64,000 nt of DNA, taken from positions 1,505 to 65,504 of the forward strand of contig CACWHY010000006.1 in NCBI GenBank assembly GCA_902760805.1. Reading direction: 5' to 3'. Under the pieces are notes generated by a model. It made no database searches, had not been told where the DNA came from, and was given only the letters and a program-made list of their open reading frames with translations. The DNA is from Ruminococcus flavefaciens (GTDB lineage: Bacteria; Bacillota; Clostridia; Oscillospirales; Ruminococcaceae). Each line of letters begins with the position of its first letter. Position 1 is the first letter of the stretch. Shown here piece by piece: positions 54,130 to 63,249 of the stretch. The position numbers and the translations under genes are program-made.

Positions 54130-55548
54130 TTACAGCTTGTTTATCTCGGTACCCTGACGGGTCTCCTTCACTTCGTATCCCAGAGCAGCGATCTTGTCTC
54201 TGAGCTGGTCTGCAAGGGCAAAATCCTTCTCCTTGCGGGCAGCCTTTCTCTGCTCGACCAGCTCCAGCACCTCTGCCGGGATATCCGCAGCCGGAGCCTC
54301 ATTAGCGGCATTTTTCTCCTGAGCCTTCTTGATAAGGTCAAGCCCCAGCACCTTGTCGAATTCGCCCATGAGAGCCAGCTTTGTGGCAGCGTTTGCCTTG
54401 GATTTCAGCACGTCGTAGAGCGCCGTGATGCCCATTGCAGTATTCAGGTCGTTGCCCAGAGCCTCGTCGAACTGCGTCTTCAGGCGGTCGAACTCTGCCT
54501 GGTCGATCTCTCCGGCAGCCTCGGCTGTGAGAGGGGCGATCTTTGCGATCAGCTTGTCGAAGATGGTCTTTGCGTTGTCCAGATTCTCCCAGGAGAATAC
54601 CAGAGACTTGCGGTAGTGTGACTGTAAGCAGAAAAATCTGTAGACCAGCGGATCATAACCCTTTTCCTCCAGCAGAGAAACTGTGAGGAACTCGCCGCTT
54701 GACTTGCTCATTTTGCCGCTATTGGTGTTCAGGTGATGAACGTGGAACCAGTAGCTGCACCACTCATGTCCCAGGTAAGCCTCGGACTGAGCGATCTCAT
54801 TGGTGTGGTGTGGGAAGGCGTTGTCGATACCGCCGCAGTGGATGTCCAGGTACTCGCCCAGGTTTTTCATGCTGATGCACGAGCACTCGATGTGCCAGCC
54901 GGGATAGCCCAGTCCCCAGGGAGACTCCCACTTGAGCTCCTGATCGTCGAACTTGGACTTAGTGAACCACAATACGAAGTCGGCCTTGTTGCGCTTGTTG
55001 CCGTCCTCCTCAACGCCCTCACGAACTCCAACAGCCAGATCCTCCTCGTTGAAGTCTCCGAAAACGTAGTACTTGTCCAGCTTTGAGGTGTCGAAGTAGA
55101 TGTTTCCGCCGGCCTCATATGCGTAGCCCTTCTCCATGAGGGAGCTGATGACCTTGATGAACTCGTCGATATATGTCGTTGCAGGAACAACAACGTCAGG
55201 TGTCTTGATGTTCAGCTTTGCGCAGTCGGCGAAAAATGCGTCTGTGTAGAACTTAGCGATCTCCATGACTGTCTTGTGCTCACGCTTTGCGCCCTTGAGC
55301 ATCTTGTCGTCGCCGGTGTCGCCGTCGCTGGTCAGGTGACCAACATCAGTGATGTTCATTACACGCTTAACGTCAAGGCCTGTGAAGCGGAGGTACTTCT
55401 CCAGGATGTCCTCCATGATGTAGCTTCTCAGGTTGCCGATATGGGCGAAATGATAGACCGTAGGGCCGCAGGTGTACATACTTACCTTTCCCGGCTCACG
55501 GGGAATGAATTCTTCTTTCTTGTGTGACAGTGAATTGTATAACTGCAT
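54130..55548 (-). CDS. cysS: Cysteinyl-tRNA synthetase
   Basis: Charges tRNA-Cys, 472 aa. The zinc/substrate motif [18 protein letters not shown] contains the HIGH sequence, and [13 protein letters not shown] the KMSKS loop. The start at 55548 (MQLYNSL) follows AAAGGAAGAG; the nine codons upstream are not used. Controlled by the Cys T-box upstream of cysE. Confidence 0.98.
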   Translation of the reverse strand: MQLYNSLSHKKEEFIPREPGKVSMYTCGPTVYHFAHIGNLRSYIMEDILEKYLRFTGLDVKRVMNITDVGHLTSDGDTGDDKMLKGAKREHKTVMEIAKFYTDAFFADCAKLNIKTPDVVVPATTYIDEFIKVISSLMEKGYAYEAGGNIYFDTSKLDKYYVFGDFNEEDLAVGVREGVEEDGNKRNKADFVLWFTKSKFDDQELKWESPWGLGYPGWHIECSCISMKNLGEYLDIHCGGIDNAFPHHTNEIAQSEAYLGHEWCSYWFHVHHLNTNSGKMSKSSGEFLTVSLLEEKGYDPLVYRFFCLQSHYRKSLVFSWENLDNAKTIFDKLIAKIAPLTAEAAGEIDQAEFDRLKTQFDEALGNDLNTAMGITALYDVLKSKANAATKLALMGEFDKVLGLDLIKKAQEKNAANEAPAADIPAEVLELVEQRKAARKEKDFALADQLRDKIAALGYEVKETRQGTEINKL

Positions 55549-55561
55549 ATTGCTCTTCCTT

Positions 55562-55963
55562 TCAATAGGTTTCATTATTCATTACATCAAGATGTCTCTT
55601 ATAGCGCTTTGGGATAGTTATGTCAAGGATCAGGCCAAGCTCCTCAAAAAGCTCGCCGATACATCGCAGGCCGTCCTTATAGAAAGCGCCTATGCGCTTA
55701 TCCTTGAATGGGATATTCTTGTAGTCCGGGGGACAAACGAAGGTCCAGTCGGCGCCGTCCTTATCGAATATCACCCGGAAAAACCGGTCGATGTCGGTGT
55801 CCTTGAAGCCTGCCTTCATCAGCAGGATATGATGCTCCACAGCCTCATCTATCTGGCTGAGCACCGCAGTTTTTCCGTCAAAGGAGATCACAGCCATCAT
55901 GGGCTCGCCGCTTTCAAGTGCCTTGTCCGCAGACTGTGCATCGGGGTATTTTATGATGTTCAT
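55562..55963 (-). CDS. Protein of unknown function between cysE and cysS
   Basis: A 133-aa soluble protein without a family I recognise. Segments such as MNIIKYPDAQSADKALESGE, AVEHHILLMKAGFKDTDIDR and RIGAFYKDGLRCIGELFEEL suggest an alpha/beta fold; only one cysteine is present. ATG 55963 lies 5 bp after GGAGG. Its position inside a Cys-responsive operon suggests, but does not prove, a link to cysteine or sulfur metabolism. Confidence 0.75.
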   Translation of the reverse strand: MNIIKYPDAQSADKALESGEPMMAVISFDGKTAVLSQIDEAVEHHILLMKAGFKDTDIDRFFRVIFDKDGADWTFVCPPDYKNIPFKDKRIGAFYKDGLRCIGELFEELGLILDITIPKRYKRHLDVMNNETY

Positions 55964-55976
55964 GAGCACCTCCTGT

Positions 55977-56630
55977 TCAGCTCCCTGACCTCATCTCATC
56001 CATTTCCTTCTTCAGGTGCTCCACCTCAGCCCGCAGGCGGCAAAGCTCCTGAGAAACGGGGTCGGGGATGTGTATCTGGTCGATCTCATTTGTAACGCAG
56101 GGAGTGACCTTTCTGCCGTTCATTCGAACCACCCTCGCTGGCACTCCCACAGCGGTACAGTTGTCAGGGATAGCGCTGAGCACCACCGCATTTGCGGCGA
56201 TCTTCACGTTGTTGCCCACCTTGAATGGCCCCAGCACCTTTGCGCCCGAGCCCACCAGCACGTTGTTGCCAAGAGTAGGGTGACGCTTGCCCTTGTCCTT
56301 GCCGGTGCCGCCAAGGGTCACGCCCTGATACAGCAGGCAGTTGTCACCCACAACAGCGGTCTCGCCGATGACCACGCCCATTCCGTGGTCGATGAACAGA
56401 CCCTTGCCGATCTTAGCGCCGGGGTGGATCTCGATGCCGGTCTTGCTGCGAGCCCACTGAGACAGCACACGGGCGGCGGTAAAGTGTCCGCTCATGTACA
56501 GCTTATGGGCGATACGGTAGGTGCGTATGGCCACAAGGCTGGGGTAGGTCAGGAGGATCTCCAGAGTGTTCCTTGCGGCAGGGTCACGCTCCTTGATGAT
56601 ACGAATGTCTCTTCTTATTGTCTCAAACAA
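55977..56630 (-). CDS. cysE: Serine O-acetyltransferase
   Basis: Makes O-acetylserine from serine and acetyl-CoA, the first step of cysteine synthesis. 217 aa: an N-terminal helical part (IRRDIRIIKERDPAARNTLE) and a left-handed beta-helix of hexapeptide repeats with IEIHPGAKIGKGLFIDHGMG. I set a TTG start at 56630, 8 bp after GGAGG, which gives MFETIRRDIR as in homologues; a longer frame runs into the T-box. First gene of the operon. Confidence 0.93.
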   Translation of the reverse strand: MFETIRRDIRIIKERDPAARNTLEILLTYPSLVAIRTYRIAHKLYMSGHFTAARVLSQWARSKTGIEIHPGAKIGKGLFIDHGMGVVIGETAVVGDNCLLYQGVTLGGTGKDKGKRHPTLGNNVLVGSGAKVLGPFKVGNNVKIAANAVVLSAIPDNCTAVGVPARVVRMNGRKVTPCVTNEIDQIHIPDPVSQELCRLRAEVEHLKKEMDEMRSGS

Positions 56631-56650
56631 ACTGCACACCTCCAACTCCG

Positions 56651-56899
56651 AAAAAGCAAACGCCCCCGGAGGAAATCCCTCCGGAGGCGCAATGATGCAC
56701 GGTCCCACTCCGATTTATCGCTCTTGATCCGTAACGAGGAAAACGCCGGAGAATACGCACCGCTCATGCGGCTTCCTCACCGGGGCTGACAGTTGCACTT
56801 CGCCGATCATGCCCTGCGTCCTCACACCAGCCGGACGCTCTCTGAAGGGCAGCGGAGGGGTTACTCTAACTGCTGCGCCTATATCGAAATATAGATTAC
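56651..56899 (-). promoter_or_regulatory. T-box riboswitch, cysteine specifier
   Basis: The T-box sequence GGAGTGGGACCGTGCA lies at 56696-56711. Stem I carries GGCGAAGTGCAACTGTCAGC with specifier UGC (Cys) at 56795-56797. The terminator hairpin (56661-56689, CGCCTCCGGAGG/CCTCCGGGGGCG) ends in TTTGCTTTTT, just before the cysE ribosome binding site. Confidence 0.92.
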
Positions 56900-56905
56900 T
56901 CTTAT

Positions 56906-56935
56906 ATTATATACCAAAGTGCGGCCATTTGTCAA
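56906..56935 (-). promoter_or_regulatory. Promoter of the Cys T-box operon
   Basis: On the minus strand TTGACA (56930-56935) and TATAAT (56906-56911), 18 bp apart. Confidence 0.82.
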
Positions 56936-56940
56936 GACAT

Positions 56941-57786
56941 TCACTTCACATCAAAAGAAGCGGCTATCTTCATCTGAGTGTCCCTGTCCTCGCAATTTAC
57001 AGCAAAGGACTGCACGACATCGTCAGATGTCATCACGTCTACCCATAGTCCCTCGCCGTACTCCACAAGAAAGACGTGACTGCTGTCGTTTTCGATGATG
57101 TAGGCTTCTGAGCCATAGGGCGAATATACCAGTCCGTTTGCAAGGCGGATAGCCTTTTCCTTGTCCTCCCCCAGGCTCTTCATCTCCTCATCGGTAACGG
57201 TCAGCAGAGCCTTTGTGTAGCCGTATCTTGTGTCCACATCATAGCCTAAGTCTCTGAGAGGCTGATACAGCACCTCGTCCTCAGTGCCGGAAAGTCCGGC
57301 ACCCTCAAAGAGGGCGTTTATGAAGAGCTCGTCCTCTTCATAAGTCTCGCTTTCCTCGGACCAGTCGATCGTGAAGCCGCCGGTTATAAGCACTGTCGGC
57401 TTTGTGTCCTCGTCCGTATCCCGGAAGCTGACCATAGTGCCGCCCTCTTTGGAGTTAAGTCCGGCAGGCGCCCGGAACACCACTCCGCTTTCAAGGGGAT
57501 ATTCCTCCCAGTCATCGGGGATATCTCCGGCGCTCTCCGGCAGAGCCGCAGCACGGGTCATCTCGCTGCTGAGCAGCTCGTCGGCGTACTCCTTTGCCTC
57601 AGCAACTATCTCCTCATCGGACTGCGTAGGCATCTCGAAGTCTAAGTCGGGCTCAGAGCCCTCGTCAGAGATCTCCTGAGAGCTCTCCTTCTCAGTGGAA
57701 GAAGGCTCTGCGCCGGCGTTGTCAACTCCGCAGGCTGTAAGTGTCAGGGCAGCTCCCAAAATAGCCGCAAGTATCAGTTTTTTCAT
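56941..57786 (-). CDS. Lipoprotein, paralogue 1
   Basis: A 281-aa lipoprotein with signal AAILGAALTLTACG, then about 60 acidic, disordered residues. The folded part (85-281) shares its plan with the product of the next gene: a DDWEEYPLESGVVFRAPAG block, an acidic middle, and an ending near DRDTQMKIAASFDVK. Function unknown. The gene ends only 5 bp from the -35 box of the Cys T-box promoter, so no terminator fits between them. Confidence 0.8.
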   Translation of the reverse strand: MKKLILAAILGAALTLTACGVDNAGAEPSSTEKESSQEISDEGSEPDLDFEMPTQSDEEIVAEAKEYADELLSSEMTRAAALPESAGDIPDDWEEYPLESGVVFRAPAGLNSKEGGTMVSFRDTDEDTKPTVLITGGFTIDWSEESETYEEDELFINALFEGAGLSGTEDEVLYQPLRDLGYDVDTRYGYTKALLTVTDEEMKSLGEDKEKAIRLANGLVYSPYGSEAYIIENDSSHVFLVEYGEGLWVDVMTSDDVVQSFAVNCEDRDTQMKIAASFDVK

Positions 57787-57795
57787 AGCTTCTCC

Positions 57796-58668
57796 TTAAT
57801 CAAGTTTTATGCTCGCTGCTATCTTCATAGCGGTCTCCAGGTCGCCCGCATAAGCGCCGGCCCGGTATTCCTTGTCGTCAGTCAGCAGCTCTATCACAAA
57901 GGACTCCTGACCATCCTCCGAGATTTTTCCGCCAAAATGCAGTAGGTAAACATCATACTCCTCGCCGGGTATCATGAACACCTTGTCATAGAACATAAAT
58001 CCTGCGCCCATTCCGTGGATCCTTTCACGGAGCTCCTTGTCCTCCACGGCGTCTGCCTCTTCCCTTGTCAGGGACAGGTAATTGCGCATATAGCTGCGCT
58101 TTGAGCCGTCGTATTCCAGTCCCAGCGCCTCAAAGGCCTCAGTGTCTTCCACTTTGCCCTCACGCTCTATCTCCTCCAGCTGAGCGGCCAGCTCCGGGTC
58201 CTCAGGCTCAGCATCAGGATCTTCCAGCGCAACAGTCATTTCAGAGCTTTCGGAAACGTACATACCCTTGTCCTCTTCAAAAACGCACTCCGCCGGACAG
58301 GAAATGCTCACTCCGTAATGGCTGACCCTCTGCCAGTCCTCAGGCACGGTCATGTATTCCTCCGGCACCTCATAGGGCGTAAGAGCCAGGTAGCTCGCCA
58401 TGCTTTCCATCATGTTGTCCACCTTTTCCTGGATCTCGGAGGAGCCGTCCTTGTACTTCTTTCCGTCAACCACTATGCTGCCCTCGTCGTCGATATAGGC
58501 GCTTGGAGTTTCGGTGAGCTCCTCAGTCGCTTCCTCTGTAACTTCTTCGGTCACTTCCTCGGTGATCTCCTCAGAGGAACTCTCAGCCCCTGCCCCGGGA
58601 GCGCTGTCGTAGTCTCCGCAGCCGGTCAGCAGGAGGGCTGCTGCAAGTATCAGTGTGATCCTTTTCAT
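57796..58668 (-). CDS. Lipoprotein, paralogue 2
   Basis: A 290-aa lipoprotein (LILAAALLLTGCGDY) with a Glu/Thr-repeat linker (EEITEEVTEEVTEEATEELT). The domain after it has PEDWQRVSHYGVSISCPAE and ends DLETAMKIAASIKLD, matching paralogue 1. The start at 58668 is the ATG that opens a proper signal peptide; the frame upstream is rejected. The two genes are 9 bp apart and probably arose by tandem duplication. Confidence 0.8.
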   Translation of the reverse strand: MKRITLILAAALLLTGCGDYDSAPGAGAESSSEEITEEVTEEVTEEATEELTETPSAYIDDEGSIVVDGKKYKDGSSEIQEKVDNMMESMASYLALTPYEVPEEYMTVPEDWQRVSHYGVSISCPAECVFEEDKGMYVSESSEMTVALEDPDAEPEDPELAAQLEEIEREGKVEDTEAFEALGLEYDGSKRSYMRNYLSLTREEADAVEDKELRERIHGMGAGFMFYDKVFMIPGEEYDVYLLHFGGKISEDGQESFVIELLTDDKEYRAGAYAGDLETAMKIAASIKLD

Positions 58669-58684
58669 GGTTTTCCCCTTTCTT

Positions 58685-60268
58685 TTATACGGAGCTTGCT
58701 CCTCCGTCAGTTGTACGAATAGCAGTTCCGGCAAAGCTGCCGCTCTCCTGAGCGCAGGTGCGGAATGGCAGCACAGGCAGGCCGTTTTCCCCAAAGAGCC
58801 TTACCTCGCTGTAGTTCGTCCAAAGATAGCGCAGGTTTTCCGGCTCCGGCACCTTGCTGCTGGAGAGAGTAATCTGTTCGCCGTGGATAGTCCCCTCCTC
58901 CGCCGGGTACCACTGCGCGTCAGCACCGGAGAGCTCGAAGTCCTCCGTCCAGCCCTCCCGGGATCTCAGCTCGCAGACCGGGCTGTAGTTGCGGAAGGAG
59001 ACCGTGAGCTTTCCACCGTCCAGAGTGTGATGAGAATAGCTGGGAGCCATGGTCATGTGCTCGCCAAAAAGCCCGTAGACCTGGCTCATGGCCTGTAGAT
59101 AGAGCCTGTGTCCCACCTGAGTTTTGTCCGTGGGGTGGATATTGTTGAACTCGCCGCAGTCCAGCGCCGGGGCAAGGCCTGTGTTCCTAACTGTGCGGAA
59201 GACCTTCTCCTGCGCCTCACGGATCAGGCACCAGTGCTTGTAGTCCGGGTCCTCAGCGTAGCGGAACATGGGCAGCTGGACTATCATGAAGGGCAGCTCA
59301 TCGTCCCGGAATGTGTCCCTCCAGCACTCTATCATGGTGCAGAGCAGCGGATAGTAAGCCGCCGGACGGTGGTCGTCGGACTCGCCCTGATACCAGAGAA
59401 CGCCCCTTGCGGAATAGGGCGCCACACGGCTTACCATGGTGTCGTAAAGGCCGCAGGGACGCATGGGATTTTTAACGCCCATGGGTCCGGGATAGCGGTT
59501 CTCGCCGCAGATCTCCAGCACCTCCGCCCACTTCACGTCGGGGCGCTGAGCATAGAGCTCCTGCATCTTTCTCTCCCAATCTGCGTGGTAGGCAAGGTAT
59601 TCATCGTACTCACGGATCATCTCCTCACGGGACTTCCCGGCAGTTGCCCTGTCATAGTCCTCCAGATATGGGATAAGCCGGCTGTCACGCTCAAGGTAGT
59701 CTCTGCTCATCCAGGCAGAGGCGGATGTTCCTCCCCAATTGCAGCCCAGCACGCCCACGGTCACTCCCAGTGTCCGGCTGAGCTCCTTGGCGAAGTAGTA
59801 ACCCACCGCTGACCAGGCACGGCTGCCCTCCTGAGAAGGCAGGTTCCAGCCGGTCACGGCCTCCATTTCCAGCAGCTTCTCGTCATTCATCTCGCACTTC
59901 GGCGTGTAGTAGTAGCGAACGTTCTCGCCGGCGCATTTTGCCAGCTCCTCCGCACCGTTTTTGTCGCTGTGGAGCTCGAACTCCATGTTGGACTGGCCTC
60001 CTGCGATCCAGACCTCTCCCAGAGCCACGTTGGAGAAGGTGATCTTCTCCTCGCCGGACTCCACCAGCACGCTGCACGAAGGGAATGCGGGCATAGGCGG
60101 CAGCACGGCCTCCCAGCGCTCTCCACGGATAACAGCACGGACAGAAACGGAAAGCTCCGGAATACTGACTGTTACTCCGGAGCTGCCGCTGCACACGCCG
60201 AATATCCTAACGGGCTTCTCACGCTGAAGCACCATATTATCGCTGAATACTGACGCACATTTTATCAT
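58685..60268 (-). CDS. Sialate O-acetylesterase-like SGNH hydrolase
   Basis: A 527-aa esterase that would remove acetyl groups from sialic acids or from xylan and other sugars. The catalytic Ser is in GGQSNMEF; WYQGESDDHRPA holds another SGNH block, and HPTDKTQVGHRL the Asp-His pair. Start SVFSDNMVLQREKP is typical of the NanS/SIAE group. There is no signal peptide, so it should be cytosolic. The ATG at 60268 follows AGGAGA and directly follows the stop of the U32-like gene. Confidence 0.88.
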   Translation of the reverse strand: MIKCASVFSDNMVLQREKPVRIFGVCSGSSGVTVSIPELSVSVRAVIRGERWEAVLPPMPAFPSCSVLVESGEEKITFSNVALGEVWIAGGQSNMEFELHSDKNGAEELAKCAGENVRYYYTPKCEMNDEKLLEMEAVTGWNLPSQEGSRAWSAVGYYFAKELSRTLGVTVGVLGCNWGGTSASAWMSRDYLERDSRLIPYLEDYDRATAGKSREEMIREYDEYLAYHADWERKMQELYAQRPDVKWAEVLEICGENRYPGPMGVKNPMRPCGLYDTMVSRVAPYSARGVLWYQGESDDHRPAAYYPLLCTMIECWRDTFRDDELPFMIVQLPMFRYAEDPDYKHWCLIREAQEKVFRTVRNTGLAPALDCGEFNNIHPTDKTQVGHRLYLQAMSQVYGLFGEHMTMAPSYSHHTLDGGKLTVSFRNYSPVCELRSREGWTEDFELSGADAQWYPAEEGTIHGEQITLSSSKVPEPENLRYLWTNYSEVRLFGENGLPVLPFRTCAQESGSFAGTAIRTTDGGASSV

Positions 60269-60269
60269 A

Positions 60270-61232
60270 TTATTCTCCTGTTTCGCCGTCAATGTAAACG
60301 ACGCCGTTCTTCTCGAGGTTGTACAGGAACATAAATCTAGCCTCGTCCCTGCACTCGGGCTTGATCATGTAGTACATATAGTTTTCCAGAACATTCAGTC
60401 TGCTGGCAGTTCTTCCCTCGATCTTGAACTGCTCATAGCCCATGGGAACATACTTCTCCCAGATAGCATCGGGAGAAACATGGGTGCTCAGATCCTTGAT
60501 CTCGAAGACATTCCTCTCACGGCAATTGCAGTTGATCACGGTGGTGACGTTCCTGTCGGTGTAATCCCCAACTCTGAAGGGCTCATTGGGGTGGTTTTTC
60601 AGATGCTCGTTGTAGAGGATCTGCTGCTCTCCGATGAGCTGATAGTGAGTCGTGCGCAGCTTACATCCCGGCTCGCAGCAGGCATTCGCCAGGATCTCGA
60701 TCTTCTCCTTGTGGGGGAGCTGCTCAAGAATGTCGAACTTGTTGTTCAGGTCATAGTCCAGCACAACGATGTGGTAATCCTTCTCAAGCTCCTCTTTGAG
60801 CTTTTCCACATCGGTGATGCGCTTGCAGGTGGAGCTTGTCAGCTTGTAGTTGGGATAGGTCGTGCGGATGTAGTCCTCCAGCAGCGGAGAGTTGACGATG
60901 ACCTCGTTGAAGCCGTTGTCTGCCAGCTTCATGACGGTGTTGCAGAACTCATCATGAAGGTGCTCCTCCTTCAGCATAGGATTGGTGAAGGTAAATCTCA
61001 GGGGGATACCTGCATTGTTGGCCGCCTTTATAGCCTGCTTTACGAAGTCAAGGCTGGTAACTCCGCCAACAGTGCGTCCGCCGTTCCAGAGAGAGGGCGG
61101 AAAGGACCCGTAGAATGACGCTATCTCAACGCCCTCACGGAAATAGTGGGGAGCGTTTTTGAGCATACTTGCAAAGACCAGGTTGAATTTCAGATGATTG
61201 GTAAAATTTGGCAGATGAAATCTAACTCTCAT
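60270..61232 (-). CDS. U32-like Cys-rich protein, copy A
   Basis: A 320-aa soluble protein. It shows MRVRFHLPNF, GIPLRFTFTNPMLKEEHL, VIVNSPLLEDYIR and the EQFKIEGRTAS motif, which is seen in peptidase-U32-family proteins. Cysteines cluster in NACCEPGC (about residue 185), INCNCRE (about 236) and KPECRDEA (about 295), a possible iron-sulfur site. U32 relatives such as TrhP and RlhA modify RNA rather than cut peptides. The next gene upstream (61249-62187) encodes a close paralogue. Confidence 0.75.
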   Translation of the reverse strand: MRVRFHLPNFTNHLKFNLVFASMLKNAPHYFREGVEIASFYGSFPPSLWNGGRTVGGVTSLDFVKQAIKAANNAGIPLRFTFTNPMLKEEHLHDEFCNTVMKLADNGFNEVIVNSPLLEDYIRTTYPNYKLTSSTCKRITDVEKLKEELEKDYHIVVLDYDLNNKFDILEQLPHKEKIEILANACCEPGCKLRTTHYQLIGEQQILYNEHLKNHPNEPFRVGDYTDRNVTTVINCNCRERNVFEIKDLSTHVSPDAIWEKYVPMGYEQFKIEGRTASRLNVLENYMYYMIKPECRDEARFMFLYNLEKNGVVYIDGETGE

Positions 61233-61248
61233 GTTTTCCTCCTCCCGG

Positions 61249-62187
61249 TCACTTGAAGATCAGTGCGCCGGTATTCTCAAGATTTTTCAGCAGCCTGAAT
61301 CTGGCCTCGTCACGGCACTCAGGCTTGACCATATAGTACATATAGGTCTCAAGGATATTAAGTGCGCTGGCAGTCCTTCCCTCGATCTTGAACTGCTCAA
61401 ATCCCATGGGGACGTACTTGTTCCAGATGTCGTCCGGAGAGATATGTGTGCGCAGGCCCCTGATCTCGAAGATCCCTCTCTGTGAGAAGGGGCAGTCACG
61501 GAAGTGCTCAGGGTCGTATTTCTCCACGTTGAAGGGCACGTTGGGAAATCTCTTGATGTGCTCGCAGTAGGCGATCTGCTGCTCTCCGATAGAGCGGTAA
61601 TGAGCCGAACGCCTGGGACATCCAGGCTCGCAGCAGGCATTGACCAGGAGCTCGCAGTCCTCCTTGCGTGGGAGCTTTTCCAGCACCTCGAAGTTGTTGT
61701 TGAAATCGTAGTCCACTACAACGATGCTGTAGTCCTTTTCAAGCTCAGCCTTCAGCGCCTCCGGGTCGGTTATGCGCTTGCAGGTGGAGCTTGTCAGCTT
61801 GTACTTGGGATAGTTCCTGCGGATATAGTCCTCCAGCAGCGGCGAGAAAACGATGGCCTCGTTCATGCCGTTGTTGGCCATAGCCATGACCATATTGCAG
61901 AACTCGTCGGAGAGGTGCTTTTTCTCCAGGGCAGGATTTGTGAATGTAAAGCGCAGCGGGATCCCTCTTTCGTTGAAGGCCTTGATAGCGCTCCTAACGA
62001 AGTTCTTGTCGCAAACGCCGGGCTGAGTTCTTCCTCCGTTCCAGATCGAAGGGGGGAAAACTCCGTAGAAGGACGCTATCTCAACGCCCTCTCTGAAATA
62101 CTCCGGACAGCCTCTGAGCATTTCGGCGAACATCAAATTCAGCCTGAACTTGCCGGCGAAATCCGGAAGATGAAATCTAACTCGCAT
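61249..62187 (-). CDS. U32-like Cys-rich protein, copy B
   Basis: A 312-aa paralogue of copy A, about two thirds identical by eye, with the same MRVRFHLPDF start, NACCEPGC cluster, a shifted second cluster (RDCPFSQRG), EQFKIEGRTAS and KPECRDEA. The ATG at 62187 follows AGGAGG; the eight residues upstream are not used. It lies 20 bp downstream of hydE. Confidence 0.75.
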   Translation of the reverse strand: MRVRFHLPDFAGKFRLNLMFAEMLRGCPEYFREGVEIASFYGVFPPSIWNGGRTQPGVCDKNFVRSAIKAFNERGIPLRFTFTNPALEKKHLSDEFCNMVMAMANNGMNEAIVFSPLLEDYIRRNYPKYKLTSSTCKRITDPEALKAELEKDYSIVVVDYDFNNNFEVLEKLPRKEDCELLVNACCEPGCPRRSAHYRSIGEQQIAYCEHIKRFPNVPFNVEKYDPEHFRDCPFSQRGIFEIRGLRTHISPDDIWNKYVPMGFEQFKIEGRTASALNILETYMYYMVKPECRDEARFRLLKNLENTGALIFK

Positions 62188-62207
62188 AGTTCCTCCTGTG
62201 TCGTTTA

Positions 62208-63248
62208 TCAAAAACCTGCACAGTCGCCACGCTCAGCGGCCACCTCATATCCGGCGGCCTCGATCCGTCTTTGCAGACAGTGGCGGCACTCTGCGGCCTC
62301 CTCGCCGGTGCAGATCTTGTTGTCGTAAAGGTCGTATTTCTTCCGCACGTCCACCGGCGAAAGGTTTGGCATGACCACGTTGCAGCCTGTTTTCAGCCCC
62401 TGCTCTCTTCCCGTAGGCGAGATCGTGCCAAGGGCAGTGGTGGCCGGAAGCAGCACTCTCGGGAACATGAGCCTCAGTATGCCCAGCAGTCTCAGGGTCA
62501 GCTCCAGGGTGCCGCCCTTTTCCTTTGCAAAGGGAGTGCTGTGGTGAGGCACGAACGGTCCGATGCCGATCATCTGCGGAGAAAGCTCCTGCAAAAATCT
62601 CAGGTCAGCGATAATGTGCTCGGTGGTCTGGAAGGGAGCTCCCACCATGAAGCCTGCGCCCACCTGATAGCCCAGCTCCTTCAGCTCGAAAAGGCACTTT
62701 TTACGGTTTTCAAGGCTCATCTGATCCGGGTGGAGCCTGCTGTAAAGCTCCGGAGATGCTGCCTCATGGCGCAGCAGATAGCGGTCAGCGCCGGCCTCTC
62801 TCAGTCTCCGGTAGCTCTCATAGGAGCGCTCCCCCAGCGAAAGAGTAACAGCGCAGTCGGGGTACTTCTCCTTCAGCTCACGGATAACTCCGCAGAGAAG
62901 ATCATCGGTGAAGGTGCCGTCCTCGCCGCCCTGCATCACGAATGTTCGGAAGCCCAGTCCGTAGCCGTTCTCAGCACAGAGCATGATCTGCTCCCTGGTA
63001 AGGCGGTAGCGGTCGGCGTCCTTGTTGCTGCGGCGGATACCGCAGTAAAGGCAGTCGTTCTTGCAGTAGCTGGACACCTCGATCAGGCCTCTCAGGAAGA
63101 CCTTCTTCCCGTAGTGGAGCTGTCTCACCTCATCAGCCCGGCTGCGCAGGAGCTCTCCGGCTTCCCTGTCGTCAGTCTCGATAAGGGCTTTCAGCTCGCC
63201 GTCGGTGAGGTCGCTTGTTTCGTACAGCTTTTCAACTAATTCCGTCAT
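62208..63248 (-). CDS. hydE: [FeFe] hydrogenase maturase HydE (radical SAM)
   Basis: A 346-aa radical SAM enzyme that helps build the diiron centre of [FeFe] hydrogenases. The cluster motif CX3CX2C is in GLIEVSSYCKNDCLYCGIRR. The family end motifs NVVMPNLSPVDVRKKYDLYD and KICTGEEAAECRHC are present, which sets it apart from biotin synthase. hydF, hydG and the hydrogenase are not in the window. It starts one base after the nadA stop. Confidence 0.9.
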   Translation of the reverse strand: MTELVEKLYETSDLTDGELKALIETDDREAGELLRSRADEVRQLHYGKKVFLRGLIEVSSYCKNDCLYCGIRRSNKDADRYRLTREQIMLCAENGYGLGFRTFVMQGGEDGTFTDDLLCGVIRELKEKYPDCAVTLSLGERSYESYRRLREAGADRYLLRHEAASPELYSRLHPDQMSLENRKKCLFELKELGYQVGAGFMVGAPFQTTEHIIADLRFLQELSPQMIGIGPFVPHHSTPFAKEKGGTLELTLRLLGILRLMFPRVLLPATTALGTISPTGREQGLKTGCNVVMPNLSPVDVRKKYDLYDNKICTGEEAAECRHCLQRRIEAAGYEVAAERGDCAGF

Positions 63249-63249
63249 A

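Noticed and set aside
62208-63248. Biotin synthase
   Set aside because: The radical SAM motif is similar, but the C-terminal blocks KKYDLYD and KICTGEEA fit HydE, and no biotin genes are near.
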